Origin: Lacinutrix jangbogonensis
Lineage (GTDB): Bacteria > Bacteroidota > Bacteroidia > Flavobacteriales > Flavobacteriaceae
DNA: 64,000 nucleotides
Reading direction: 5' to 3'
Assembly (NCBI RefSeq): GCF_000797445.1
Contig: NZ_JSWF01000025.1
Span: forward strand, 186,001 to 250,000
Position numbers and translations under genes: made by a program. The notes beneath the pieces are model-generated. The model was not told the origin of the DNA, did not search any database, and saw nothing but the letters and a program-made list of their open reading frames with translations. Below, in pieces: positions 18,399 through 27,047 of this stretch. Every line of letters starts with the position of its first letter. Position 1 is the stretch's first letter.

Positions 18399-18749
18399 TT
18401 ATTTCCATTTATTTTGGTTTTCTTCTTTTTCTAAAAATTCGTTTATTTTACGTTTTTCCCATGCTTTGCCAAACATAAAGTTTGGACCAAAAACACCTAG
18501 AAAATGAAAAACCATACCAATACCCCAAAAAATCACTGTTGAAAACACATTAAAACTCCAGAATTTATCACCATTGAGATTTTTAGATATTACATACAGA
18601 ATAAAAATATTAATTACTACGTACGACAACAGATGCCAATAGAAACCCATTATTTTTCCCAATTTCTTTTTTGCCCTTAAATACGCTTCTTCGCGTTCGT
18701 AATTACGTTCAGAATTAGCGGCACTATAAGGTTCTATATTATTTTTCAT
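18399..18749 (-). CDS. 2TM-domain small membrane protein
   Basis: About 116 residues from the ATG at 18749 (MKNNIEPYSAANSER); an extension to 18800 would run into the kinase gene. The 2TM pattern is clear: YLRAKKKLGKIMGFYWHLLS, two membrane helices, and FGKAWEKRKINEFLEKEE at the end. It lies 7 bp after the kinase stop and 2 bp before the next 2TM gene, so all are co-transcribed. Confidence 0.87.
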   Translation of the reverse strand: MKNNIEPYSAANSERNYEREEAYLRAKKKLGKIMGFYWHLLSYVVINIFILYVISKNLNGDKFWSFNVFSTVIFWGIGMVFHFLGVFGPNFMFGKAWEKRKINEFLEKEENQNKWK

Positions 18750-18756
18750 GATCGTA

Positions 18757-20103
18757 TTAATTGTAACGATTACCTTCTTCCTCTTCCATAAATTTTTCAA
18801 TTTTACGTTGCTCCCAATTACGTCCTAAAACACCATCGTTTACAAACACTTTATAGGCATGAATACTCAATCCTAATCCCCAACCACCCATTGGAAAGAA
18901 AAACCATTTGAACTCCCAAAAAGTATTATAATTAATAAAAATTAAAAAAGGTATTACGGTGCAATAAGAGATTAGATTATAATAAAATTCTTTTAGCTCG
19001 TCAACACGTTTACGTGCTCTTACGTAATTGTCGTCAAATTGTTTTTCTGGTACTTGTCTCATAATTGTTATTTGTTTGGTAAGCATTGGAATTGCAACTC
19101 TAAAACTGGTTTTATCCTCTGTAATACTCACTGTTCTGTTTGATAATAATTGGTAGCGTTGTTTAATATTATTTAAACCTACTCCACTACTTTTTTTCAC
19201 TACTTGTTTGGTTTGCAGATTGTTTTCTACAATTAGGTTGCCATTGCTTTCATAAATTCTAATATGCAATGGTTTACTCTCTGTTACTATATTATGCTTT
19301 ACTGCATTCTCTAAAAGCAGTTGTAAGGATAATGGCACTACTTTACTTTCTGGATTCGAAGCTTGTTCTGGAATGTCGAAAATAATACTGTCCTCAAATC
19401 GCATTTTTAATAACGACATATAGGTTTTTGCGAATTCAAGTTCTTCGTCAAGCGTAATTAAATCTTTATTTTTTTGCTCTAAAACATAACGATAGACTTT
19501 AGACAAACTCGTTGTAAATTTTTGCGCATTGTGTGGATTTTCTTCAATTAAACTGGTTAGTACATTTAAACTATTAAATAGAAAATGAGGATCTAATTGA
19601 TTTTTTAAAGCATCGAACTTTGCGCTAGCGGTTCCTGCAATTACCTTCTGCTCTTTTACTTTACTTTCTTGCTTGTGTTTTTGATAATAAGTAATATAGA
19701 ATATAGCAGTAACCGTAATGGATATTGTTAAAGAAGACCAGTAACTTAAAACACTTTGAGAGGTAATAAATTTTATAAATGTCTGATTATAAATAACAAC
19801 ATTCGTTATAAAGCGCAGTAAAAAAATAGCTGCAAAAGAGATTAAGACAGAGAATAACGCAGCTGATAATATATTTTTAAATTTAAAGAAATCGCTTTTA
19901 TACTTTTCAACTAAAACCCTAAAAACATAAGCATTAGACATGTAGAGCACTACAGAATAAATTTGGTTGTAAATAAAGTTTTCCAAAAGCGCCTCATTGA
20001 ATTTTAATTCACCTTTTGTAAAATAAATTACTATACAAATAATCACGAACACCAAGATACCTATTGAAAACGCTTTCCCTAAATCTTTTAAAAATCTAAT
20101 CAT
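18757..20103 (-). CDS. LytS-type histidine kinase with a C-terminal 2TM domain
   Basis: A 448-residue membrane kinase. An N-terminal part with about four membrane helices leads to a His_kinase domain with LDPHFLFNSLNVL (phosphoacceptor His), LLLENAVKHNI (N box) and SSGVGLNNIKQR (G box). After the ATPase part, residues about 365-445 form a 2TM domain (VRARKRVDELKEFYYNLIS, then GRNWEQRKIEKFMEEEE). This puts a second membrane anchor after the catalytic domain, which is unusual for a kinase. The operon continues with two stand-alone 2TM genes and a LytTR regulator. Confidence 0.92.
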   Translation of the reverse strand: MIRFLKDLGKAFSIGILVFVIICIVIYFTKGELKFNEALLENFIYNQIYSVVLYMSNAYVFRVLVEKYKSDFFKFKNILSAALFSVLISFAAIFLLRFITNVVIYNQTFIKFITSQSVLSYWSSLTISITVTAIFYITYYQKHKQESKVKEQKVIAGTASAKFDALKNQLDPHFLFNSLNVLTSLIEENPHNAQKFTTSLSKVYRYVLEQKNKDLITLDEELEFAKTYMSLLKMRFEDSIIFDIPEQASNPESKVVPLSLQLLLENAVKHNIVTESKPLHIRIYESNGNLIVENNLQTKQVVKKSSGVGLNNIKQRYQLLSNRTVSITEDKTSFRVAIPMLTKQITIMRQVPEKQFDDNYVRARKRVDELKEFYYNLISYCTVIPFLIFINYNTFWEFKWFFFPMGGWGLGLSIHAYKVFVNDGVLGRNWEQRKIEKFMEEEEGNRYN

Positions 20104-20105
20104 AT

Positions 20106-20738
20106 TTATTCTTTACAAGATGCGATCATTATTTCTGCTCTTTCTTTCCCCCAACTAGGATGAAACTCAGATTCTGGTTTAAAGTTAACAAAAAGTTCTA
20201 AAGCTTTGTCAAATTCTTTACAAAATGGTTTTATGTCTTGTCCAAAATACTTAGCGCTTCCCATATTCCACTCCGCTCTATTTAAAGTCACTCGTGGATT
20301 TTTAGGATCTAACTTATAGGCTTTCTCATAAAACTGGGCAACTTTAGGAGCCATCGTCATGCCATATTTTGCGCCATCACTAGCCACATAAACCGTATAT
20401 AATAAAGCTTGCATAACTAATATTTCTGGATTCTCTTTAGAATTTGTTGTGGCATCATTAATAAAATCTTGTGCTCTTAACAATTGTGCATTCAATTTTT
20501 CGGTGTCTTGCATTATTGCGAATCCGTCGAGAATTAACACTTGTGCTGCATAATAAGAGGGCAACCAGTTTTCGTTTTCGGCACTGGCAATGCGCTCGAA
20601 AAGGTTTGCCGCATCGTCTGTTTTGTTTTGTTGCCATAGAGCGATTGCTTTATGCATACCGGTTTCGTATTTACTTTCGGTTTGTGCTCCAACTTGCGCT
20701 GTTATAAGCATAATAATAAAAATTGCTAATCTATACAT
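20106..20738 (-). CDS. Exported TPR-like protein
   Basis: A 210-residue protein with a signal peptide (MYRLAIFIIMLITAQVGAQ). The rest is helical with TPR-like repeats, such as ALWQQNKTDDAANLFERIA and FYEKAYKLDPKNPRVTLNRA. It ends 2 bp before the start of the kinase gene and is therefore the first gene of that operon. It may supply a periplasmic input to the kinase, but nothing in the sequence shows this directly. Confidence 0.75.
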   Translation of the reverse strand: MYRLAIFIIMLITAQVGAQTESKYETGMHKAIALWQQNKTDDAANLFERIASAENENWLPSYYAAQVLILDGFAIMQDTEKLNAQLLRAQDFINDATTNSKENPEILVMQALLYTVYVASDGAKYGMTMAPKVAQFYEKAYKLDPKNPRVTLNRAEWNMGSAKYFGQDIKPFCKEFDKALELFVNFKPESEFHPSWGKERAEIMIASCKE

Positions 20739-20973
20739 AATCGTTTGTTTTTAATGTTGAGACAAATATCTAACAGAAACAAACCTTTTTAAAAAGTGAA
20801 TGACTGAAGTGTCATTTCTTAATGCTGAATTGTATATCCTTTCATTTTTATATAATGTTAAGTATAAAAGTACCGTCTTGAAACTAATCGAACAACTAAA
20901 AACTGTAAATGTAATCAGTTATTAATCAAACCTTTTTTGTAACATTAAATGGAAACTCCACACTTATTGTTAA

Positions 20974-22626
20974 ATGATAAAAGATATCCTATTTCAAATT
21001 AAATATTCGTTTTCTCAAATAGCATTTAATAGAAAAAAAGAGATGAATAAAAGATTAAAAGAGTCCTTTGGTAAAGTCAAAGACGATTCTTTTGACTTTG
21101 AAAGGATTGAAAACTACTTTAGAAATAAAGACCACTCTGAAGCCTATCAAGTATTATCAAACAAAACGTGTAACGACTTAGATTTTGATGAGCTATTTAT
21201 GTTTCTGGATAGAACCCATTCAAAAGTTGGTCAACAATACCTTTACAATACACTTCGAACTATTGCCGTAGACGAAGAACAGAACAAACTAAATGAGGAA
21301 ATAATAGCTGAACTATCAAAAAATTCAGACTTAAGGATTTCGCTTCAAAAAAAGATTGAAAAACTAAAACACAAAGATGCCTATTATATAACAACGCTAT
21401 TTCAAGAAGAACACATCAAGCCACCAAAATGGTTTTTTGTAATAAAACTGTTATCGTTTGCAGGTTTAGCATCATTACTGCTCTCCTTTTTTGATCCTTT
21501 CTTTTTCATGATCTTAATAGGCCTCTTTTGTATTAATGTTGTACTTCATTATTGGAACAAAAGAAACCTAGTACAGTATGTTAGCTCAATTCCACAGCTT
21601 TTACGCCTTAATACGATAGCCCCACATCTATTTGCAAATCCATTACTTAAAAAAATAAATCCTAGCCTTCCAAAGTCTATAACATTAATTAACGAAGTTA
21701 AAAATAGAATGTCATTTTTTCAACTGGAAGTAAAGTTTCAAGGAGAATTTGAAATTATAGCTTGGTTTTTCTTTGAGGTTTTTAAAACACTATTTCTACT
21801 TGAACCTTTGTTGCTCTTTGGTGTTTTAAAAAGATTAAATACTAAAAGAGAAAACATAGAACACATCTTTAAATTTGTTGGCCACATTGATATGCTCATT
21901 TCGATAGCGTCTTTAAGACACGGTCTTGAAACCTTCTGCACACCAATTATTAATAATGATAATCAAATTATTGTAAATAACATCAAGCATCCATTAATCT
22001 ATAATTGCACAACAAATAGTATAAATATTTCTAAAAAATCTATACTGCTTACAGGCTCTAATATGTCTGGAAAAACCTCTTTTATTCGTGCTATTGGATT
22101 AAATGTAATAACAGGATTAACGATAAACACTTGTTTTGCAAAATCAATAACGTTCCCGTTACTTAAAGTATTTTCTGCTATTAGAATCAGTGATGATTTA
22201 ATGAACAATAAAAGTTATTATTTTGAAGAAGTATTAACCATTAAAGAAATGATTTCAGAAAGTAATAACGGCAAAAGAAACCTTTTCCTGCTAGACGAAA
22301 TATTTAAAGGCACCAATACAATAGACCGAGTTTCTGCCGGTAAATCTGTTTTATCTGCTCTTGCATAAAACAACAATACCGTATTGGTGTCTACTCACGA
22401 CATAGAACTAACAGATCTACTTTCTAAAGACTATGAATTATATCATTTTAGTGAAACTGTAAATAATAAAACCATAGGTTTCGATTATAAGCTGAAAGCA
22501 GGTAAACTAAAAAACAGAAATGCCATTAGAATACTTGAAATTAATGATTACCCAAAAGAAGTTGTGCGTGAAGCAATGGAAATTTCAGACAAACTCGACA
22601 AAACGTATTTAGCCAATAAAATCTAA
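20974..22626 (+). pseudogene. MutS-family ATPase gene interrupted by an in-frame TAA
   Basis: The reading frame from 20974 gives a MutS-like protein: a helical lever region, two hydrophobic stretches near residue 160-185, Walker A GSNMSGKTS, and Walker B NLFLLDEIFKGTNT followed by the D-loop region. At 22366-22368 a TAA stops it. The same frame then runs on to 22626 with NNNTVLVSTHDIELTDLL, the switch-histidine segment that completes the ATPase, and the rest of the domain. One C-to-T change (CAA to TAA) would account for the break. The intact product would be about 550 residues, like other membrane-associated MutS-related Bacteroidota proteins. The truncated form lacks the switch histidine and should not cycle normally. 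Confidence 0.82.
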
Positions 22627-22742
22627 CGATAAATCCTTTTTTTACTGCGCCTCGCCTACTCACAAAAATTTCACTAGAATTTTATATCTGAAATATGTTT
22701 ACTAAATTAGTGACTTAAACCACAAAAAAACCAGAACTAAAC

Positions 22743-23207
22743 ATGATTATAAAAGGACTTTTTGAAACGCATCTATATGTTGAAGATCTTGAACGTTCTA
22801 TAGATTTTTATGGTCACACGCTCGCATTGAAGCAATGCCGTTTCGATGCCGAACGTAGAGCGGCCTTTTTCTGGATTGGAGAAGATAAACAGGCTATGTT
22901 AGGTTTATGGGAAAAACCTAAAAATGAAATTGATAAGCGCCATTTCGCCTTTCAATGCGAACCAGAATGGATTTTAACCGAATCTGTAAATTATCTCAAA
23001 AAAAGAAATCTACACTTCTGGAATTTTTTAAGCGATGATACTGAAAGGCCAATGGTATTTGCTTGGGTACCTGCAATTGCAATATATTTCACGGATCCAG
23101 ACGGACACTACCTTGAGTTTATTGGGATTTTAAACGGAAAATCTAAATCTGAAAATGGAGTCATTTCTTATCAGGAATGGGAAGCTCTAGAACTAAAAGA
23201 AAAATAA
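22743..23207 (+). CDS. VOC-family (glyoxalase-like) protein
   Basis: A 154-residue protein with two beta-alpha-beta-beta-beta units. The first begins FETHLYVEDLERSIDFYGH, with a metal-ligand histidine, and the second ends AIYFTDPDGHYLEFIG, with ligand His and Glu. VOC enzymes include dioxygenases, isomerases and antibiotic-resistance proteins; the substrate cannot be read from sequence. It lies 6 bp upstream of an aspartyl/asparaginyl hydroxylase-like gene and is likely co-transcribed with it. Confidence 0.87.
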   Translation: MIIKGLFETHLYVEDLERSIDFYGHTLALKQCRFDAERRAAFFWIGEDKQAMLGLWEKPKNEIDKRHFAFQCEPEWILTESVNYLKKRNLHFWNFLSDDTERPMVFAWVPAIAIYFTDPDGHYLEFIGILNGKSKSENGVISYQEWEALELKEK

Positions 23208-23213
23208 AACGCT

Positions 23214-23795
23214 ATGGAACCTAAAACTGCATTTAAAGACCGAATACAATTACCGCTTAACTTCGATGTGGAAAAAATGCGCAAAGAATCACAAGCCTTA
23301 AAAAAAGAACATTACGAATATTATAAAGTTATTCAGTTGCGTGGCCCTGCGCATCTAGTAGACACATCGCTACCGTTTCCGCCACCAGCGAGCGATTATG
23401 CAGATGGCAGTTGGTGCGATTGGTTAGACACGCCTGCGCTAGAAAAATCGCCGTATTTAAAAAGTATAATCGATAAAATTAGCGAATACACAACAGTTAA
23501 TCTGGTGCGCTTATTATTCTTAGCACCAAAATCTGTTGTAAAAGAACATACAGATCCTACCTTAGCCTTAGAAGAAGAAAAAGCAATGATTAGGCTAACC
23601 ATTCCTATCGATAATAATGAAGGTGTAGCATTCTTTTTAAATAACACCTTAATACCAATGCAAGTTGGAGAATGCTGGTATTTAAGACTGTCCGATCCGC
23701 ACCGCGTTATAAATGATGGCACTACAGACCGCGTTAATTTAACCATAGATGTGATCCCAAATAATAAAATCATCGCACTTATAAATAACGTGTAA
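23214..23795 (+). CDS. Aspartyl/asparaginyl beta-hydroxylase-domain protein
   Basis: A 193-residue 2-oxoglutarate/Fe(II) oxygenase-like protein. The iron triad is visible as the histidine of KEHTDPTL and the histidine in SDPHRVIND. A basic residue for 2-oxoglutarate follows in TDRVNLTID. The fold predicts hydroxylation of a peptide or small-molecule substrate in the cytoplasm; no signal peptide is present. It is the second gene of a pair with a VOC protein, and a strong terminator follows. Confidence 0.85.
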   Translation: MEPKTAFKDRIQLPLNFDVEKMRKESQALKKEHYEYYKVIQLRGPAHLVDTSLPFPPPASDYADGSWCDWLDTPALEKSPYLKSIIDKISEYTTVNLVRLLFLAPKSVVKEHTDPTLALEEEKAMIRLTIPIDNNEGVAFFLNNTLIPMQVGECWYLRLSDPHRVINDGTTDRVNLTIDVIPNNKIIALINNV

Positions 23796-23854
23796 TTAAG
23801 AATTTTTAATATCTAACCGAAGCACTAATCAGATCAGCCGCTTATATTATATTT

Positions 23855-23880
23855 AAACACGTATTTATACGTGTTTTTTT
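23855..23880 (+). terminator. Rho-independent terminator, copy 1 of a recurring hairpin
   Basis: AAACACGTAT and ATACGTGTTT pair perfectly around TT and are followed by more T. Nearly the same hairpin recurs at 25364-25389 and, degraded, at 26296-26319. Confidence 0.85.
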
Positions 23881-23981
23881 ATTGGAGTTTATGATTAGTT
23901 TAGTACACACATTAAATCTACAGTCACTATTAAGGATAGCGTAATTCTGCTAGGTAACATTTAAAAAAAAATTACATTAAA

Positions 23982-24365
23982 ATGAAAAATATACTTTTAA
24001 TGCTATGGGTTACTATCGGAATAGCATCCTGTTCTCATTCAGATTCTGAAAAACAAATCTTAAACGGTATACTCACTGGAGATTTTATTGAAGTGACACC
24101 AAACATTAATAGAACAACATTAATTTTTAGTGCCAATAGCAATCAACTTCAAGAGAAAAGAATGACTGATGGCGAAAATCCTGGATCGCGAACTTTTTCC
24201 ATTCGCATATTAGAAAACAATTTAATTGAATTAAGCAGCAATGAAGCCGACGAAGCACAATCTAGAATTTTACATTATTTAATAATTGATAACAATACAT
24301 TTGAGATTGGAAACATAAATCAAAATGACCTTGAAGGTACTATTATGGTTTTCGAACGGAATTAA
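23982..24365 (+). CDS. Small lipoprotein of unknown function
   Basis: A 127-residue protein with a lipoprotein signal (MKNILLMLWVTIGIASC). The mature part is polar and predicted beta-rich (LIFSANSNQLQEKRM, TFSIRILENNLIELSS). No family is recognised. It lies 52 bp upstream of a muramidase gene on the same strand and inside the same terminator-bounded block. An envelope lipoprotein beside a wall-degrading enzyme could be its inhibitor, but this is inferred only from position. Confidence 0.65.
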   Translation: MKNILLMLWVTIGIASCSHSDSEKQILNGILTGDFIEVTPNINRTTLIFSANSNQLQEKRMTDGENPGSRTFSIRILENNLIELSSNEADEAQSRILHYLIIDNNTFEIGNINQNDLEGTIMVFERN

Positions 24366-24417
24366 TAGTTAAGATAACAAGCGCGAGCTAAAAATTAAAC
24401 CTAATCCCTAAAATAAT

Positions 24418-25242
24418 ATGAAAACAATTAGATACAGAAGCACAGGAAGCGATGTACATTTCCTTGAAGAAATATTGGTAGATTTAGGCTATACTATTGT
24501 GATCTCTAATTTTTTTGGCAAAGACACGCACAATGCCATGCTAGATTTTCAGAAAAATAACAATTTGGTAATCGATGGTATTGTAGGCTCTAAATCATGG
24601 TCTAAACTTATCGCAGCACAAAATGCATTAATCATACATAACAATAAGTTTTTATCAGAAAGTGATGTACAAGATTTTGCAGATGCTTATGAAGTGGAAT
24701 TAGCAGCTGTTAAAGCTGTAAATGAAGTGGAGAGTTTAGGTAAAGGCTTCTTACTCGATGGACGACCACGTATTTTATTTGAAGGTCATATTTTTTGGAA
24801 ACAGCTTAAGAAAAGAGGTTTAAACCCAGAAGATTATGTGTCTAGTAACACTGAAAATATCCTCTATAAAAAGTGGACCAAAAAGTATTACGAAGGTGGC
24901 AAACAAGAATACGATAGGCTTGAAAAAGCAGCAGGACTCAGCGATATAGATGCTGTACACGATGCCGCTTATGCCTCTGCATCCTATGGTGCCTTTCAAA
25001 TTATGGGTTTTAATTACGGAATTGTAGGCTTCCCAAGCGTCGATAGTTTTGTATCACAAATGTACACCAACGAAAAGGCACAACTTATGGCCTTTGGCAA
25101 ATTTTGCGAATCCAATAACCTCGTACGCCATTTAAAATCTAAAAACTGGGCTGCTTTTGCCAGAGGTTATAATGGTCCTGCGTTTCAACAAAATAAATAC
25201 GATATAAAATTAGAAAAAGCTTATAATAAATATAAGGTGTAG
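24418..25242 (+). CDS. N-acetylmuramidase (DUF3380 type) with peptidoglycan-binding domain
   Basis: A 274-residue protein. Residues 1-70 form a PG_binding_1 domain (STGSDVHFLEEILVDLGY, then IVGSKSWSKL). Residues 80-270 match the N-acetylmuramidase family, with the probable catalytic glutamate E103 in AVNEVESLGKGF and the typical ILFEGHIFWK, ASYGAFQIMGFNY and NGPAFQ stretches. It would cleave the glycan backbone of peptidoglycan. There is no signal peptide, so it must leave the cell by another route or by lysis. Such enzymes occur as phage endolysins and as contractile-injection effectors. A CIS island begins 6 kb downstream. Confidence 0.87.
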   Translation: MKTIRYRSTGSDVHFLEEILVDLGYTIVISNFFGKDTHNAMLDFQKNNNLVIDGIVGSKSWSKLIAAQNALIIHNNKFLSESDVQDFADAYEVELAAVKAVNEVESLGKGFLLDGRPRILFEGHIFWKQLKKRGLNPEDYVSSNTENILYKKWTKKYYEGGKQEYDRLEKAAGLSDIDAVHDAAYASASYGAFQIMGFNYGIVGFPSVDSFVSQMYTNEKAQLMAFGKFCESNNLVRHLKSKNWAAFARGYNGPAFQQNKYDIKLEKAYNKYKV

Positions 25243-25337
25243 AATGAGATAAAACACCTTCTGATTTAAACGTTATTTTCACTTTTTCAAAAAAGCAAAA
25301 GTATTCGTAAAACATTAATATCAGTAACTTAACCTCC

Positions 25338-25362
25338 AAAAAAGCCATTCGTATGCTTTTTT
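25338..25362. terminator. Hairpin AAAAAAGC...GCTTTTTT
   Basis: Arms of eight bases (AAAAAAGC and GCTTTTTT) flank a nine-base loop, immediately before the stronger terminator at 25364. It could act on either strand. Confidence 0.5.
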
Positions 25363-25363
25363 A

Positions 25364-25389
25364 AAACACGTATTTCTACGTGTTTTTTT
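25364..25389 (+). terminator. Rho-independent terminator, copy 2 of a recurring hairpin
   Basis: AAACACGTA and TACGTGTTT pair around TTTC, followed by T residues. It closes the lipoprotein-muramidase block and matches the hairpin at 23855-23880. Confidence 0.85.
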
Positions 25390-25450
25390 CTTGTGTTTTA
25401 GTTTTAGATTAGTCGTCATATATAGCGTTAATTTTATAAAAACCAATCCA

Positions 25451-26257
25451 ATGAAAAAATCACTAATCTTAGCTTTAACAATCATTACAGTACTACTTTT
25501 CAATCCGGCGCTTTATAGCCAGGAGAATTTAGAGGTGTCTGAAACCGAAAACATAATAGAACAATCTAACAACTATCAAGAACTGGAAGACGAGCGCTTA
25601 AAGATTATTGACGAGATGTACGAAATGATGTATGAAATTAGTGGTCTATTCACAGAATTAGAAAGAGCAGAAAACCTTGAAGACGTATTGGGTGACTATT
25701 CATTAGGAACACCAGAAGATTCAGATTTAAGTGCCTTCTCACAAAAACAACGCATGCAAATCCAACGCTTAGAAGAAATAAAGAATCGTATTATATTACC
25801 AGAACTGAAGACCGTTGGTGGTCAAAATTTGCAAGACATGAAACACATTGCAGTAACCGAAGGCTTTCGTAGAATTATAGAAAACAAAGTACAAGACATT
25901 TTAAAGAAAACCGATCAACTCTCAAGTGTAGGCACAAAAGTAACCGAATTGAATAACACTTCTTACGTCAGCCAGAACTTTAAAAAACAAATCAGTTGGT
26001 CGTTTGCTTTTTTAGTAGGCTTGGTAATCGTTGGCTTTTTTATCATTGCGTACCGAGACGACGAGATACGTAAAACCATTTTCTCTGGAGATGCTGGATT
26101 ACAATTTATTACCATTTTCTCTATAATTATTGCCATTATTCTATTTGGTATTACAGAAGTTTTAGGCGGTAAAGAGTTGTCTGCTTTAATTGGAGGTATT
26201 TCGGGTTATATATTGGGTCGTAGTAGTATTCCTGAAGTTAAGAAGGAGAGTGAATAG
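25451..26257 (+). CDS. Exported membrane protein of unknown function
   Basis: The ATG at 25451 starts a signal peptide (MKKSLILALTIITVLL ending LYSQ); an upstream extension to 25391 is unlikely. About 268 residues remain. Residues about 35-180 are predicted helical or coiled coil (LEDERLKIIDEMYEMMYEIS). The C-terminal third has two or three membrane helices, one ending VGFFIIAYRDDEIRK and one rich in glycine (LSALIGGISGYILG). No family is recognised. It sits between two copies of a recurring terminator, so it is transcribed as a single gene. Confidence 0.7.
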   Translation: MKKSLILALTIITVLLFNPALYSQENLEVSETENIIEQSNNYQELEDERLKIIDEMYEMMYEISGLFTELERAENLEDVLGDYSLGTPEDSDLSAFSQKQRMQIQRLEEIKNRIILPELKTVGGQNLQDMKHIAVTEGFRRIIENKVQDILKKTDQLSSVGTKVTELNNTSYVSQNFKKQISWSFAFLVGLVIVGFFIIAYRDDEIRKTIFSGDAGLQFITIFSIIIAIILFGITEVLGGKELSALIGGISGYILGRSSIPEVKKESE

Positions 26258-26295
26258 TTTTTAGGCAAGACTCTTTTACTTTAAAATTGAATTAA

Positions 26296-26319
26296 AAACA
26301 GGTATTTATACGGGTTTTT
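26296..26319 (+). terminator. Degenerate terminator, copy 3 of a recurring hairpin
   Basis: AAACAGGTATTTATACGGGTTT keeps the shape of the hairpins at 23855 and 25364 but with mismatches in the stem. It follows the membrane protein gene by about 40 bp. Confidence 0.5.
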
Positions 26320-26461
26320 AAATGGAATATAATTTTTAGTTTTATAGAGTAAATAATGAAGTGGAATACGGAAAACCGTAAGGTAGAAACACTATTAATG
26401 ATTTTTTTACTAAAAATAAAAAGGACAACAAAAAATTATATAAGCAATAATTAAAAAAACT

Positions 26462-27046
26462 ATGGGACACAAATGCTTTATTTCATTTAAAACAAATGAT
26501 TCTGACTACAAAGATTATATACAAAATGATTTGGATGTAGATATGATAGATAAATCTTTAAATGACCCTATAGATTCAGAAGTTGAAGATTATATAATGC
26601 GTAAAATACGTGAGGATTATTTATCCGACTCAACTGTAACCATATTTTTAATTGGAAATGTTAGTGCTGAAAATTCATTTTCACAAAACCAAAACTTCAT
26701 TAAAAGAGAATTACAAGCTTCTTTATACAATGGTCAAAATAATTCGAAAAGTGGAGTATTAGGTGTCGTACTTCCAAATATGTATGATGCAGTTTTCGCA
26801 GGCTCTTATAATTGTTCAGTTTGCAATGGTTCACATACTACTGTTAAAATAAATGACAGCACAGTAATAAAAGAATTTTCATACAACTATTACATTCCGA
26901 ATGACAAGTGTGCTTGGGCTGAAGAAGATAGGTATTGCGTATTAGTGAAATGGGAAGATTTTATAGAAAACCCTGAAACCTTTATCAATAAATCTTTTGA
27001 TAAAAGAGATAGTGATATTTCAACAAAAATTAAAGTAAAACCTTAA
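26462..27046 (+). CDS. TIR-like (ThsB/DUF1863-type) protein
   Basis: A 194-residue soluble protein. The opening MGHKCFISFKTNDSDYKDY matches the first strand and loop of ThsB-type TIR proteins. The likely catalytic glutamate is E83 in FIKRELQASLYNG, where Thoeris ThsB proteins and other TIR NADases carry theirs. The family converts NAD into cyclic or conjugated ADP-ribose signals after phage infection. A cysteine-containing C-terminal part (NCSVCNGSH, NDKCAW) is also seen in that family. The SLATT-domain gene starts 1 bp after the stop, so the pair is one transcription and translation unit. Confidence 0.85.
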   Translation: MGHKCFISFKTNDSDYKDYIQNDLDVDMIDKSLNDPIDSEVEDYIMRKIREDYLSDSTVTIFLIGNVSAENSFSQNQNFIKRELQASLYNGQNNSKSGVLGVVLPNMYDAVFAGSYNCSVCNGSHTTVKINDSTVIKEFSYNYYIPNDKCAWAEEDRYCVLVKWEDFIENPETFINKSFDKRDSDISTKIKVKP

Positions 27047-27047
27047 A

